From CAYJAD01 sp964372165 (GTDB taxonomy: Bacteria; Desulfobacterota; Desulfovibrionia; Desulfovibrionales; Desulfovibrionaceae): 64,000 nucleotides of DNA. Under the pieces are notes generated by a model. That model searched no databases. It was not told the origin of the DNA and worked only from the letters and a program-made list of their open reading frames with translations. Below, one piece after another: positions 44,909-54,722 of this stretch (position 1 is its first letter; every line of letters begins with the position of its first letter). The translations under genes and the position numbers were made by a program. The stretch covers positions 6,600 through 70,599 of the forward strand of contig CAYJPT010000001.1 in NCBI GenBank assembly GCA_964372165.1, written 5' to 3'.

Positions 44909-46756
44909 ATGCGCGTAACCAATAATATGATTTATGATAATTCGCTGTACAATATGCAGTCATCTTTAGGCGCGCTTTTAGAATCTAACATTCAAGGCGG
45001 ATCACAAAAGAAAATTAATCGCCCTTCCGATGATCCGGCAGGTGCAGCACTTGTACTCAACTCAAGAGCCAATATTGAATCAACTGAGCAATACCAGCGT
45101 AATGTCGATACTGCACGCGGTTGGCTACAGCTTGCTGATGCAACCTTGCAACAAACCAGTACAACCATATTAAAAATTAAAGAATTGACTGAGCAAGCCT
45201 CTACCGAAACCATGACTGATGAAAATAGAGAACAAATTGCTTATCAATTGGAAGAATTATTTGGACAGCTTTTAAATTTATCCAATACTGAATTTGAAGG
45301 CAATTCCATCTTTGCCGGTCATAAGTATGACAATAACGCCTTTGAACAAAGTCTTGGTGTTGTGAGCAAAGATCCAAATTTTGATAGCAGTACTGTTACT
45401 GTTAGTGGTGATAGTGATACAAATACAGCCATACGCTTTATAAGTAATGGTACTGTAGGTGTTGATGCCCTAAACTACCAATACAGCCAAAACGGTGGGG
45501 ATACATGGACTGACGCCACCCTTGCCGCTGGTGAAACAAGCATTACTGTTGAAGGTGTAACATTAGACATTCGTCCAGGTTCGCAAATAACTGCAGCAAC
45601 CAGAACCGATGATATATATTCTGATGACGGTACCTTTTTATATGTTCACCCAACAACAGAATATGGTGGTGATGATAATGACCGCAATATTTATGGTTTA
45701 ACAAGTGGTGCGCCAAGTGGTATGAGCAATACCGTAGTCGGGTCACTACCTGACAATACAATTTTTACCTTAACAGGTGATGTTGACCTGAAAACTGCTG
45801 GTGCAACTATCAACTATAGCATTACCCAAAGTGATGGCACTGTACAAAACTACACAGCTACTGTACCAAACCCACCACCGCCACAAACACCAAATGGCAT
45901 TGTGGAGCTACCCTTTGATGATGCTAACGGCAACAGATTGACCCTTGAACTTGATACCAGCAATGCAACTACTAGCGCTTTAACAGCAGGTATGCGCATT
46001 GACCTACAACCTCGCCGCGTGGATATGCTTGGTGGTAATCCTGATAATACCTTGCTTAATGCTCAAGGTAGCTTTGCACAAAACACCTTGGTACGTTTAG
46101 ACGATGATACAAACCTTAGTGATGCAGGCTCTATAATTAACTATTCATACAGCTCAGATGGTGGTAATACTTGGATTACGGCCACAAGCCAAGTACCAAC
46201 ACCACCGACAGGTAGTGCACGCTTAGCATTGCCCGGTGGTTTTTTAGAATTATCCGATGCCCCTGGTATTGCACCACCAAATACAATGCCTGCTGGTACG
46301 CAATTAGTTATACATCCTGACCGTGCTGACCTTAGTTATGAAATTATGAAGGACACCTACGTTGCAGCAAACCAAGTTGGTAAGGATATTTTTGGTGGGC
46401 AATACAATGGTCAAGTAGTTGATGGGCCAAACCTTTTTGAAGTTGTGGGACAACTTATTTCGTATTGCCACTTTAATGACACCGATGGTATCTCCCAAAC
46501 TTTGGAAACTTTAACCGAAGCACATGAACATGTAGAAACACAAGCAACTCGCATCGGTGGATTAAATAATCGCTTAGACCTTGCAGCCGACGTTTTGAGC
46601 TTTGAAAAGCTAGACCAACAAGAACGTTTAAGTTATACTGAAGACATAGACTTGACAGAACTTTTAAATAATTTGGCAAAACAAGAGCTTGCATACAATA
46701 CTGTGCTAAAATCATCCTCCATGATTATGCAGCTTAATTTGACACAATTTGTATAA
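44909..46756 (+). CDS. flgL: Flagellar hook-associated protein 3 (FlgL), with large beta-repeat insert
   Basis: The 615-residue protein is about twice the length of enteric FlgL. The terminal flagellin-like regions are intact (RVTNNMIYDNSLYNMQSS, RPSDDPAGAALVLNSRA; LNNLAKQELAYNTVLKSSS). Between about 150 and 480 lie three beta-rich repeats. The first carries YSQNGGDTWTDAT and ends near LDIRPGS, the second carries ITQSDGTVQNYTAT and ends RIDLQPRRVD, and the third carries YSSDGGNTWITAT and ends LVIHPDRAD. They probably form a surface-exposed domain of the junction. GGAG precedes the ATG. Confidence 0.92.
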   Translation: MRVTNNMIYDNSLYNMQSSLGALLESNIQGGSQKKINRPSDDPAGAALVLNSRANIESTEQYQRNVDTARGWLQLADATLQQTSTTILKIKELTEQASTETMTDENREQIAYQLEELFGQLLNLSNTEFEGNSIFAGHKYDNNAFEQSLGVVSKDPNFDSSTVTVSGDSDTNTAIRFISNGTVGVDALNYQYSQNGGDTWTDATLAAGETSITVEGVTLDIRPGSQITAATRTDDIYSDDGTFLYVHPTTEYGGDDNDRNIYGLTSGAPSGMSNTVVGSLPDNTIFTLTGDVDLKTAGATINYSITQSDGTVQNYTATVPNPPPPQTPNGIVELPFDDANGNRLTLELDTSNATTSALTAGMRIDLQPRRVDMLGGNPDNTLLNAQGSFAQNTLVRLDDDTNLSDAGSIINYSYSSDGGNTWITATSQVPTPPTGSARLALPGGFLELSDAPGIAPPNTMPAGTQLVIHPDRADLSYEIMKDTYVAANQVGKDIFGGQYNGQVVDGPNLFEVVGQLISYCHFNDTDGISQTLETLTEAHEHVETQATRIGGLNNRLDLAADVLSFEKLDQQERLSYTEDIDLTELLNNLAKQELAYNTVLKSSSMIMQLNLTQFV

Positions 46757-46772
46757 AGCACATGGGTAATAT

Positions 46773-47009
46773 ATGTTAATTCTTACACGTCGCCCCGGTG
46801 AAAGCCTTTATGTGGGTGAAAATATACGCATCACCGTTCTTGGCTTGCAAGGTAAGCAGGTCAAAATTGGTCTTGATGTACCCAATGACATGACTGTCTA
46901 CAGGGAAGAAGTATATAAACGTGTGACTGAAGAAAATCGTCTCGCCATTGAGACAAGCAACGAAGACCTATTGATGGTGGCAAGTTTATGGCAAGAGAAA
47001 ACGAAGTAG
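46773..47009 (+). CDS. csrA: Carbon storage regulator CsrA
   Basis: The 78-residue protein begins [18 protein letters not shown] and contains the RNA-binding [10 protein letters not shown] strand. It is somewhat longer than the 61-residue E. coli form, at the C-terminus. CsrA binds GGA motifs near ribosome sites, notably flagellin mRNA, to block translation. Its end overlaps fliW by 22 bp, so the pair is translationally coupled. Confidence 0.96.
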   Translation: MLILTRRPGESLYVGENIRITVLGLQGKQVKIGLDVPNDMTVYREEVYKRVTEENRLAIETSNEDLLMVASLWQEKTK

Positions 47010-47479
47010 AAGTGCAAACCCGATTAGGGACTAGGCACATCAATAAAGATAAAGTTATTTACTTTCCTCGTGGCTTGGCTGGGTTTGAAGGTTTACATGA
47101 ATTTACCTTACTCCAAATACGCCCCGATGCGCCCCTTTTGGTATTGCAAAGCATGGATAAGCCAGAGGTGGGTTTACTGGTAGCTGACCCTTATAGTTTT
47201 ATAAAAGATTTTAATATTAAAATTGGTGATGCTGAACAAAAACTTCTATGCTTAAAAGAATTACACCAACTAGCAGTGCTTGTCACTGTAACTATACCTG
47301 TTGGCCAGCCAGAAAAGACTGCCCTCAACCTTGTAGGGCCAATCATCATTAACCACGAAGCTCGTATTGGCTTACAAATACCTCAATCAGAAAACAATAC
47401 CCCAAACCAAGTTTTACTATCTGAATTAAATAACGATAAAGAGCTTAATAATGATGATGAAAGTGAAAAATCTTCCTAA
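46988..47479 (+). CDS. fliW: Flagellar assembly factor FliW
   Basis: The 163-residue protein shows [16 protein letters not shown] and [13 protein letters not shown], standard FliW features. The last 30 residues are acidic and Asn-rich. FliW sequesters CsrA and is itself displaced by flagellin, coupling flagellin synthesis to export. The flagellin gene is outside the window. Confidence 0.94.
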   Translation: MARENEVEVQTRLGTRHINKDKVIYFPRGLAGFEGLHEFTLLQIRPDAPLLVLQSMDKPEVGLLVADPYSFIKDFNIKIGDAEQKLLCLKELHQLAVLVTVTIPVGQPEKTALNLVGPIIINHEARIGLQIPQSENNTPNQVLLSELNNDKELNNDDESEKSS

Positions 47480-47615
47480 TATATTCGATGCTGAATAACA
47501 CAGTTCAATGTATTATTCTAAAAGGCACATTAACCCCAAGTAAACTTTTGGGAAATACCAGCATTTCATCTCAAAGCTCGCCGGGGTGTTCCCGTTAGCC
47601 TAAAAACAAAGCGAG

Positions 47616-47700
47616 AGCTCTGCACAGTTGTTTTAAAATATAATTTTGCCGTTAAAATTTTAAAAATTACTTCAATGGCAAAATGTAATGTGCAGAGGCT
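47616..47700 (+). terminator. Nested hairpin terminator after fliW
   Basis: The outer arms AGCTCTGCACA/TGTGCAGAGGCT (47616-47626/47689-47700, one bulge) enclose an inner perfect ATTTTGCC/GGCAAAAT stem (47643-47650/47677-47684) and end in a T-run. The outer arms belong to the CCTCTGCAC family. Confidence 0.7.
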
Positions 47701-47748
47701 TTTATTTTTATTATTGCAGAAGCTTTTTATCTTTTATGAATTGGCAGC

Positions 47749-48651
47749 TTAGCTGATGGACATTTGTTTTTTTTGCCTAATAACCCAAAGACTTTGCAAA
47801 CATACCGAAAGAATAATCACAAAAAGTCCCATATAAAAAGCAAAATTAAGCTCTCTTGCTTCACCAAGAAAAGCTATGGCAATAAATATGCTATACACTG
47901 GTTCTAAATTATAACTTAAATTAACAGTAAAAGCTGAAATACAGTGTAGGGATTGAATAAGCAAGTAACTCATGCCAATAGTACAAAAAGTTGAAAGACA
48001 AAATAACAGTATAGTATCTTTTAAGCTTGGTATCAAGTAGGTGATTTCAAAGTAGTTAATGCAGATAGGCAAGATACAAGTTAAGAATAAAGCCCCACCT
48101 CCCATTTGATAAAGTAAAGTAGCATTATCACTGTACCCTTTGAAATACTTAATACTAATCGTATATAATGCACCTAAAAAAGCAGCGATTACTCCGGCAA
48201 TAATGCCAAGCCTGTAGCGCACATCAAAAGAAAAAATCAGCAACACTCCAAGCACTGTTAATAGGCTAAAGGCCAGTTCACGCCAAGAAAAGCGGGTGCG
48301 TAATAAAAGCGGTTCACTAACGGCTGTAAAAAATCCAATTAAAGAGTAACAAACAACGCCAATTGACACATTGGAAAGCTTTATGCTGGCATAAAAAAAC
48401 AACCAATGCACACAAATTAGCACACCACTAAAGCCGATTTTTAAAAAGTCCTTTAAGCTAATTCGTTCAAACTTACCGCTGAAATATAAAAAAAGGGCAA
48501 AAATAACAAAGGTCATGGACATTCTATACCAAACAAGCATGACTTGTTCCAAATCAATCAGCTTGCCTAAAATACCTGTAAAACCAGCTAGTAGTATAGA
48601 TGTATGCAGCTTAATAAACGCTTTATTTGTATCAGTTAGAGTAAAAAACAT
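47749..48651 (-). CDS. EamA/DMT-superfamily transporter
   Basis: The 300-residue protein has about ten transmembrane helices in two EamA halves (for example VSIGVVCYSLIGFFTAVSEP and YNLEPVYSIFIAIAFLGEA, a typical EamA end motif). It is a likely metabolite or amino-acid exporter; the substrate is unknown. It starts 3 bp after the stop of the exported protein gene upstream, so both are one transcript. Confidence 0.85.
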   Translation of the reverse strand: MFFTLTDTNKAFIKLHTSILLAGFTGILGKLIDLEQVMLVWYRMSMTFVIFALFLYFSGKFERISLKDFLKIGFSGVLICVHWLFFYASIKLSNVSIGVVCYSLIGFFTAVSEPLLLRTRFSWRELAFSLLTVLGVLLIFSFDVRYRLGIIAGVIAAFLGALYTISIKYFKGYSDNATLLYQMGGGALFLTCILPICINYFEITYLIPSLKDTILLFCLSTFCTIGMSYLLIQSLHCISAFTVNLSYNLEPVYSIFIAIAFLGEARELNFAFYMGLFVIILSVCLQSLWVIRQKKQMSIS

Positions 48652-48654
48652 TTT

Positions 48655-49140
48655 TTACCGAGCTTTTAAGGTTTGCCTTGGGTCTAATATGGGAAAGGGG
48701 CGTGACCCACCATCAACAATTTTCAAGGTGTTGACAATATTTTGAAAGTCTACACAAGCACCACTTGCCACTACAAAGACAAGCCTGCTACCATGATAAG
48801 TAAAGCGAGCAGAGCTTAAGACATCACTTTTTGTGTTTACAAAAAAACTAAATCCACCATCATCAGCCTTAGGGTTTTGCCCTTGCATACTTTGATATAA
48901 AACAATGCCAAGCTCATTAAAATCTGAATTTTGGTGCAAGGTCACACTTACATTAATAACACATTGCTCCTTAGGCTCAGTAAAAATATAACTATTGCCC
49001 TGCTCTTCAACGATCCAATCACTTGGAATATCAATACTAAATTCCTTAAAATTTTGTGCAAAGGCAAGAGATGGCATGAAAATCATGCCACATATACATA
49101 GACATAAAAATCCATTTGCCACTTCTTGCACAAATTTCAT
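48655..49140 (-). CDS. Exported protein of unknown function (DcrB/PsbP-like outline)
   Basis: The start at 49140 yields a signal peptide (MKFVQEVANGFLCLCICG, cleavage after SLAFAQ); an upstream start would overlap the acyl-CoA synthetase gene. The 161-residue product has FSIDIPSDWIVEEQGN followed by beta strands and a final helix. This pattern resembles DcrB/PsbP-like lipoprotein domains, but I cannot confirm it. It is coupled to the DMT transporter. Confidence 0.65.
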   Translation of the reverse strand: MKFVQEVANGFLCLCICGMIFMPSLAFAQNFKEFSIDIPSDWIVEEQGNSYIFTEPKEQCVINVSVTLHQNSDFNELGIVLYQSMQGQNPKADDGGFSFFVNTKSDVLSSARFTYHGSRLVFVVASGACVDFQNIVNTLKIVDGGSRPFPILDPRQTLKAR

Positions 49141-49175
49141 TAAGTATGAGTGCAAAATAATTAAAGTTTTATTTA

Positions 49176-50873
49176 TCACAATTTCTTGCTTGCAGGAGCT
49201 TGCATTGCTTCTGGCCACATTTCAGAAGCCATTTCACGTAATTTAAACTTTTGTATTTTTCCACTGGCAGTTAGTGGGAAGCCCTCAATAGTTGCAATGT
49301 AACGTGGGATTTTAAACCATGCTATCTTGCCTCGGCAATGGTCCCGCACGTCTTCGGGTTGCACATCATAACCTGGTTTAGCAATGATAAATGCCCCGAC
49401 TTCTTCTCCATATTTATGGCTTGCAACAGCTATTACTTGTACGTCTAAAACACCTTCCATGCCAAGTAAAAACTCTTCAATTTCACGTGGGTAAACATTT
49501 TCTCCCCCGCGAATAATCATATCCTTGATACGTCCGGTAATAGTAACATAGCCATTTTCATCCATAGTACCAAGGTCGCCTGAATGTAACCAACCATCAG
49601 GTGTTATAGTTTCAGCTGTTTCTTTTGGCATGTTATAATAACCTTTCATAATATTATAACCACGGCACATAATCTCACCAACTTCACCACGTGGCATTTC
49701 TTCACAGGTGTCTGGATCTGCTACCTTTACCTCAATACCTGGCATGGCACATCCAACAGTGGCACAACGAACATCTAATGGATCATTTACATCTGATTGC
49801 GTCATAACAGGCGAAGCTTCAGTTAAGCCATAACAAATTGTAATTTCACGCATATACATATCATCAACTACACGGCGCATTAGTGGTTCAGGACACACAG
49901 AGCCTGCCATAATACCAGTGCGTAATGAAGATACATCAAAACGTTTAAACATCTTATGTTCAAGAACCGCAATAAACATTGTTGGCACGCCATACAATGC
50001 CGTACAGCGTTCTGAATCAATAGCCTCTAACATATGAAGTGGATTGAAGTTTTCTAAAATGACCATAGTTGTACCATGATTTACGCAAGCTGAAACGCCA
50101 AGTACGCAACCAAAACAATGGAATAAAGGTACAGGCAAACAAAGGCGGTCTTTATCACTAAATTTTTGATGCGCACCAATCCAATAACCATTTAAACCAA
50201 TGCCGACATGAGTTAACATAACACCTTTGGGAAAGCCAGTAGTACCAGAAGTATATTGCATATTAATTACATCCCAAGGATCAAGCTCAGCCTGCCGTGT
50301 GGCATATTCTTCGTCACTTACCATAACCGACATGGCTCGTACCTCAGGTATAGAGTACATACCACGATACTTTTCAACCCCTAAAAAGAAAATACGGCGC
50401 AAATGTGGTAAACTTGGTACATTAATACAATCACGTGATTGTGTGCGTAGCTCAGGCACTATGGTGTACAAGGTTTGAATAAAATCATGGTCACGTACAT
50501 TATCGATAATGAAAATATTTTCACATTCAGAATGCTGCAAAAGATAACGTAACTCATGCTCACGATAATTTGTATTAACTGTAATAAGCACAGCACCAAT
50601 TTTTGCTGTAGCAAATTGCAAAGCTACCCAATATGGCACATTTGTCGCCCAAACGGCAACTTTTTCGCCTCTTTTAACCCCAAGCCCCATGAGACCTTTG
50701 GCCAGTTCATCAACAGTTTTACCAAATTCACGCCATGTTTGGCGATACTCACGATCAACATAAACAACAGCATCACTATCAGGAATGCGTGCTATGGTTT
50801 CATCAAGAATTTGTCCCAAGGTTCTTTCTTGTAATACAAATTGTTTTTGCCTTTCTGCTACTTTATTTTTCAT
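49176..50873 (-). CDS. AMP-forming acyl-CoA synthetase (FadD-like)
   Basis: The 565-residue ANL-superfamily ligase activates a carboxylic acid to its acyl-CoA. It shows YTSGTTGFPKGV (P-loop), ICYGLTEASPV, the WLHSGDLGTMDENGY hinge region with RIKDMIIRGGENVYPREIE, and the C-terminal catalytic Lys in LTASGKIQKFKLR. The overall arrangement matches medium/long-chain fatty acyl-CoA synthetases. It follows the XRE-cupin regulator by 30 bp and is probably in its operon and under its control. Confidence 0.92.
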   Translation of the reverse strand: MKNKVAERQKQFVLQERTLGQILDETIARIPDSDAVVYVDREYRQTWREFGKTVDELAKGLMGLGVKRGEKVAVWATNVPYWVALQFATAKIGAVLITVNTNYREHELRYLLQHSECENIFIIDNVRDHDFIQTLYTIVPELRTQSRDCINVPSLPHLRRIFFLGVEKYRGMYSIPEVRAMSVMVSDEEYATRQAELDPWDVINMQYTSGTTGFPKGVMLTHVGIGLNGYWIGAHQKFSDKDRLCLPVPLFHCFGCVLGVSACVNHGTTMVILENFNPLHMLEAIDSERCTALYGVPTMFIAVLEHKMFKRFDVSSLRTGIMAGSVCPEPLMRRVVDDMYMREITICYGLTEASPVMTQSDVNDPLDVRCATVGCAMPGIEVKVADPDTCEEMPRGEVGEIMCRGYNIMKGYYNMPKETAETITPDGWLHSGDLGTMDENGYVTITGRIKDMIIRGGENVYPREIEEFLLGMEGVLDVQVIAVASHKYGEEVGAFIIAKPGYDVQPEDVRDHCRGKIAWFKIPRYIATIEGFPLTASGKIQKFKLREMASEMWPEAMQAPASKKL

Positions 50874-50903
50874 ACACTACCACACTTTTAAAGAACTTTA
50901 AGA

Positions 50904-51473
50904 CTAAGGATTATATATAATTGCCAAAATTTCTGCAGGGCCATCACCATGAGCTCCCACGTAATGCGGCACTATGGAATTGTAATATATTGTATCACCC
51001 TGTTTTAATATATGACTTTCACGCCCGTAAACCACCAACAACTCCCCCTTAAGCACTAGCATAAATTCTTCACCTTGATGGGATGATGTTGTACGCTCAT
51101 CACCTTTATCCGGCATGATTTCAATATAAAAAGGCTCCATATTTCTATCACTCTTACCCTTACCCAAGGCGTGATAAAGGTAGCTTGCATTACTATTCCT
51201 ACTCTTATGCATGGCAAGATCTGCACTACAGTCACCAATGCGTGAAATAATAGGATCACGGGTAATTTCATCATCCATAAATGTACCCAAACGCACTCCA
51301 AGAGCGCGTGCTATTTTTTGCAAAGGTCCAATGCTTGGGTAAACATTATCATCTTCCAAGGCTGTCATAAAAGATTCTTTCAAGCCGGTATGTTCACACA
51401 ACGTTTCAAGACTGATACCACGCTCTTCTCGATAAGCCTTAATTCTTTTGCCTAATTTTTGTTCAACGCTCAT
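50904..51473 (-). CDS. XRE-family regulator with C-terminal cupin
   Basis: The 189-residue protein joins an N-terminal helix-turn-helix (about 6-62, LGKRIKAYREERGISLETL, ALEDDNVYPSIGPLQKIA) to a cupin domain (about 110-188, HQGEEFMLVLKGELLVVYG). Such proteins sense a small ligand through the cupin. GGGAGG lies before the ATG. Its partnership with an acyl-CoA synthetase is a recurring pairing and suggests a fatty-acid or related ligand. Confidence 0.9.
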   Translation of the reverse strand: MSVEQKLGKRIKAYREERGISLETLCEHTGLKESFMTALEDDNVYPSIGPLQKIARALGVRLGTFMDDEITRDPIISRIGDCSADLAMHKSRNSNASYLYHALGKGKSDRNMEPFYIEIMPDKGDERTTSSHQGEEFMLVLKGELLVVYGRESHILKQGDTIYYNSIVPHYVGAHGDGPAEILAIIYNP

Positions 51474-51722
51474 ATAAACCTCCCTATATGGCTACTGGCA
51501 CTTTACTTCACAAAACACTACGTTATCACAACAATATCAGCTTTACATATAACTCTCAAAAGCACAATTTTATTAAAATTGCTTTTACAGTCTATGCTGC
51601 TTAATTACGCTAAAATGCAGCAAAGTAGTCACCACCACTTAACAAAATGCTAAGTATTAAGCAAGAAATCTATCCACGAAAAACAGGATGCAAACAATAT
51701 TGTTATTTGTTAGCTTTAAGGC

Positions 51723-54119
51723 ATGGAAAATACACAAAACTTAAAATCTATAAAAACTACTGAGCGCAAGCAAATCTTAGTGAATGGGCAAGTGCAAGGT
51801 GTTGGCTTTAGACCTTTTGTATACCGTTTAGCTTGTATTCATAAAATATATGGTAAGGTTGGTAACACTTCACAAGGTGTATGCATAGAGGCTCAAGGCT
51901 CAAAGGAAAATTTGCATAATTTCATAGAAGATTTGCAACAGACACTTCCACCATTAGCTAAAATAAATACTTTGGACGTTAAATGCATCCCCATTCAAAA
52001 TGACTATGATTTTCAAATTATCACTAGCCAAGCAGAAGGAGGAAATGAAGTCCTCATAGCTGCCGACGCAGCTATTTGTGCTGAGTGCATGCAAGATATA
52101 TTAGACCCAAGCGATCGCCGCCACTACTACCCTTTTACAAATTGTACCAATTGCGGACCACGCTATACCATTACGCATTCCATACCCTATGACCGCCACA
52201 CTACATCTATGCATTGCTTTAATCTTTGCCCGCAATGCCAAAGCGAATACACTAACCCTCTTGACCGTAGATTTCATGCTCAACCTAATGCTTGTCCAAT
52301 ATGTGGACCGCAAATATGGTTTGTCAAATCAGGCACTTCCCTAGAACAAAGTGATTTTTCGCAAACACCACAACATCAACGTAATGACGCAAGCATTCAA
52401 TGCGTAGCATCAAGATTAAAGGCTGGAGATATTGCTGCTATCAAAGGGCTTGGTGGTTTTCACCTTTGTTGTGATGCCACCAACCAAGATAGCATTGCGC
52501 TACTACGAGAACATAAAAACCGCCCTCACAAGCCTTTAGCCGTGATGGTTTTAGATATTGCAATGGCTAAACGCATTGCTCACATTGGTCCAAGAGAAGA
52601 AGCCTTACTTAATGGCAATGAAAAACCCATTGTGCTTTGCAAAAGGAAGCAAAACATCTTGCCGCAAAGCCTTGCACCAGACACAGAACAAATAGGTTTA
52701 GTTTTACCATATACGCCACTACACGTGGTACTTATGCAACATTATACCAAACTTTGTTCTAAAAATGCTATTGTAGCCTTGGTTATGACCTCTGGAAATG
52801 CCGGAGGTGAACCCATATGTCTTGGAAATCGTGAGGCTTTAAACCGCCTCTCACACATTGCGCAAGTTTTTTTATTACATAATCGTGACATATTAATACG
52901 CAATGATGATTCAGTTTGCAGCACAACACCTATTATAAATGGATTATCACCTTCTGTTGATAAAATATTTTTTCGGCGTGCACGTGGTTATGTACCACGC
53001 CCTATTAAACTCTCTACGCAAGACGCAGGCGCAATTATGGGCATGGGTGCTGAATTAAAATCTACTATTTGTTTGAGCAGAGGCAACTTAGCCTTTGTAA
53101 GTCAGCATATTGGTGATTTACACAACCTTGAGACTATGTATTTTTATAATGAAATCATACAACACATGGAAATGCTTTTACAAGTACAGCCCAAAGCCAT
53201 TATACACGACCTGCACCCTGACTTTATGTCTACACAAATTGCAAAAAACATTGCGCAAGAGCGCAACATTCCCTGCATCCCCATGCAACATCACTTTGCA
53301 CATGCATGGAGTGTTTTGGCAGAGCATAATTTTACAGGAAAAATATTAGCTTTAAGCCTTGATGGTACTGGACTTGGTACTGATGGCACTATTTGGGGAG
53401 GAGAGCTTCTTTACATTAATACAATTAACCTTGAACATAAACGCCTTGGAAGACTAGCACCCTTTACTTTACCGGGTGCTGATAGTGCGACCAAAGAACC
53501 TTGGCGCATTGCGCTAGGTTTAGCTCAAAACTCAAAATGGCAAAAGCACATTGAAATTCAGCACGAACAATACGCTTTAGGCGTAAGTGAGATATTAAAA
53601 CGTAACCTTAACTGCCCTCTAACTTCAAGTGTAGGTAGACTGTTTGATGCTGTGTCCGCAGGGCTTGGACTTTGCAACATTACAAGCTATGAAGGGCAAG
53701 CCGCCATTAGACTAGAACAAGCCCAACGCAATGTACCTTGGGTTGGGCTTGGCAGTATTGACAATGGTTATGACTGTATTGCACAAAAAAAAGGAGACCT
53801 TTGGGAACTGCCAAGCCAAACATTGTTTATGCATTGCCTTGAGGAAAAAAATATTGAGATGGCCGCACGGCGTTTTCACGTAGGCTTAGCTCAAGGTTTT
53901 GCACAAATGGCTAAAATGGCAGCCTTGCAACTTGATATCAAACACATTGCCCTGTCAGGAGGAGCTATGCAAAATCTAACATTACACAGCATACTACCTG
54001 CCATACTAAGAAATCATGGTTTTACAGTACTTATGCACCAAGATATTCCTTGCAATGATGGTGGCATTGCTCTTGGGCAAGTAGCTTGGGGTAGGCAATG
54101 CCTTGCGCAAAACAGTTAG
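51723..54119 (+). CDS. hypF: Carbamoyltransferase HypF
   Basis: The 798-residue protein makes the cyanide ligands of NiFe-hydrogenase active sites from carbamoyl phosphate. It has an acylphosphatase domain (VQGVGFRPFVYRLA, about 22-35), two zinc-finger pairs (CAECM..., CTNCG, CPQCQ, CPICG, about 115-205), a YrdC-like domain (KGLGGFHLCCDA, about 240-430) and a Kae1-like C-terminal domain (QHHFAHAWSVLAEH, SLDGTGLGTDG, LSGGAMQN). Other hyp genes are absent from the window. It implies a NiFe hydrogenase elsewhere. Confidence 0.96.
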   Translation: MENTQNLKSIKTTERKQILVNGQVQGVGFRPFVYRLACIHKIYGKVGNTSQGVCIEAQGSKENLHNFIEDLQQTLPPLAKINTLDVKCIPIQNDYDFQIITSQAEGGNEVLIAADAAICAECMQDILDPSDRRHYYPFTNCTNCGPRYTITHSIPYDRHTTSMHCFNLCPQCQSEYTNPLDRRFHAQPNACPICGPQIWFVKSGTSLEQSDFSQTPQHQRNDASIQCVASRLKAGDIAAIKGLGGFHLCCDATNQDSIALLREHKNRPHKPLAVMVLDIAMAKRIAHIGPREEALLNGNEKPIVLCKRKQNILPQSLAPDTEQIGLVLPYTPLHVVLMQHYTKLCSKNAIVALVMTSGNAGGEPICLGNREALNRLSHIAQVFLLHNRDILIRNDDSVCSTTPIINGLSPSVDKIFFRRARGYVPRPIKLSTQDAGAIMGMGAELKSTICLSRGNLAFVSQHIGDLHNLETMYFYNEIIQHMEMLLQVQPKAIIHDLHPDFMSTQIAKNIAQERNIPCIPMQHHFAHAWSVLAEHNFTGKILALSLDGTGLGTDGTIWGGELLYINTINLEHKRLGRLAPFTLPGADSATKEPWRIALGLAQNSKWQKHIEIQHEQYALGVSEILKRNLNCPLTSSVGRLFDAVSAGLGLCNITSYEGQAAIRLEQAQRNVPWVGLGSIDNGYDCIAQKKGDLWELPSQTLFMHCLEEKNIEMAARRFHVGLAQGFAQMAKMAALQLDIKHIALSGGAMQNLTLHSILPAILRNHGFTVLMHQDIPCNDGGIALGQVAWGRQCLAQNS

Positions 54120-54186
54120 ATATTTTCGGCAAGGCAATACTTTGCCACATAAACATAAGGCTATAACAATATAATATTAAATATTT

Positions 54187-54582
54187 TCAATCAATTTTTT
54201 TCTGATGAAATGTAAATTTAGCATTGCGGTTTTGCACTCTTTTATCGCAAGCGCAAGACTTACATGCACCTGCGCATTGGCAAGGGCTATTTTTCATAGC
54301 TAAAATTCTATTACCGTGATGGCCTAAGCGAACCCCTTGCTCACCTTTGAAAATAATTTGTCGCGGTGTAACATGAGCAATGCACCTCTTGAAATCTTGA
54401 CAATAATCATCTTGCACAGGTTGCAGCTTGCGAACATCTAAAAAAATTCGTGAATCATCTATGTTAGCTTCAAATATTGCTGCTGTAAATTTTGTTACAT
54501 CTTGTTTTGTAAAATTTCCAAACAGAGCAAAATGCACCCCAGTAATACTTTTTCTTACTGTATAATAAAAATTTTCTTGCAT
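54187..54582 (-). CDS. Small protein with Cys-rich C-terminus, unknown
   Basis: The 131-residue protein has AGGAG before its ATG. The first 95 residues have an alternating strand-helix pattern (GVHFALFGNFTKQDVTKF, SRIFLDVRKLQPV) that resembles STAS-like domains. A compact cysteine cluster CQCAGACKSCACDKR follows (five Cys in 12 residues), then a basic tail. The cluster could bind zinc or an Fe-S cofactor. No family is recognised with certainty. Confidence 0.65.
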   Translation of the reverse strand: MQENFYYTVRKSITGVHFALFGNFTKQDVTKFTAAIFEANIDDSRIFLDVRKLQPVQDDYCQDFKRCIAHVTPRQIIFKGEQGVRLGHHGNRILAMKNSPCQCAGACKSCACDKRVQNRNAKFTFHQKKID

Positions 54583-54652
54583 TACCTAACTCCTATAAGG
54601 TGAAGCTTGTTGTAAGTTTTTAAATGCAACATCAAAGCTTTAATAGCTTCTA

Positions 54653-54710
54653 AAACCGCACACAGTTACATAGCATGTGCAAAAATTGTTTACACAACCA
54701 TGTGCGGCTT
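54653..54710 (-). terminator. Putative terminator after flavodoxin gene
   Basis: On the minus strand the arms around CCGCACA/TGTGCGG (54656-54662/54701-54707) are followed by TTTT, just after the flavodoxin stop. The loop is long (about 38 nt), so the prediction is moderate. Confidence 0.5.
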
Positions 54711-54722
54711 TGGACTTAACAG

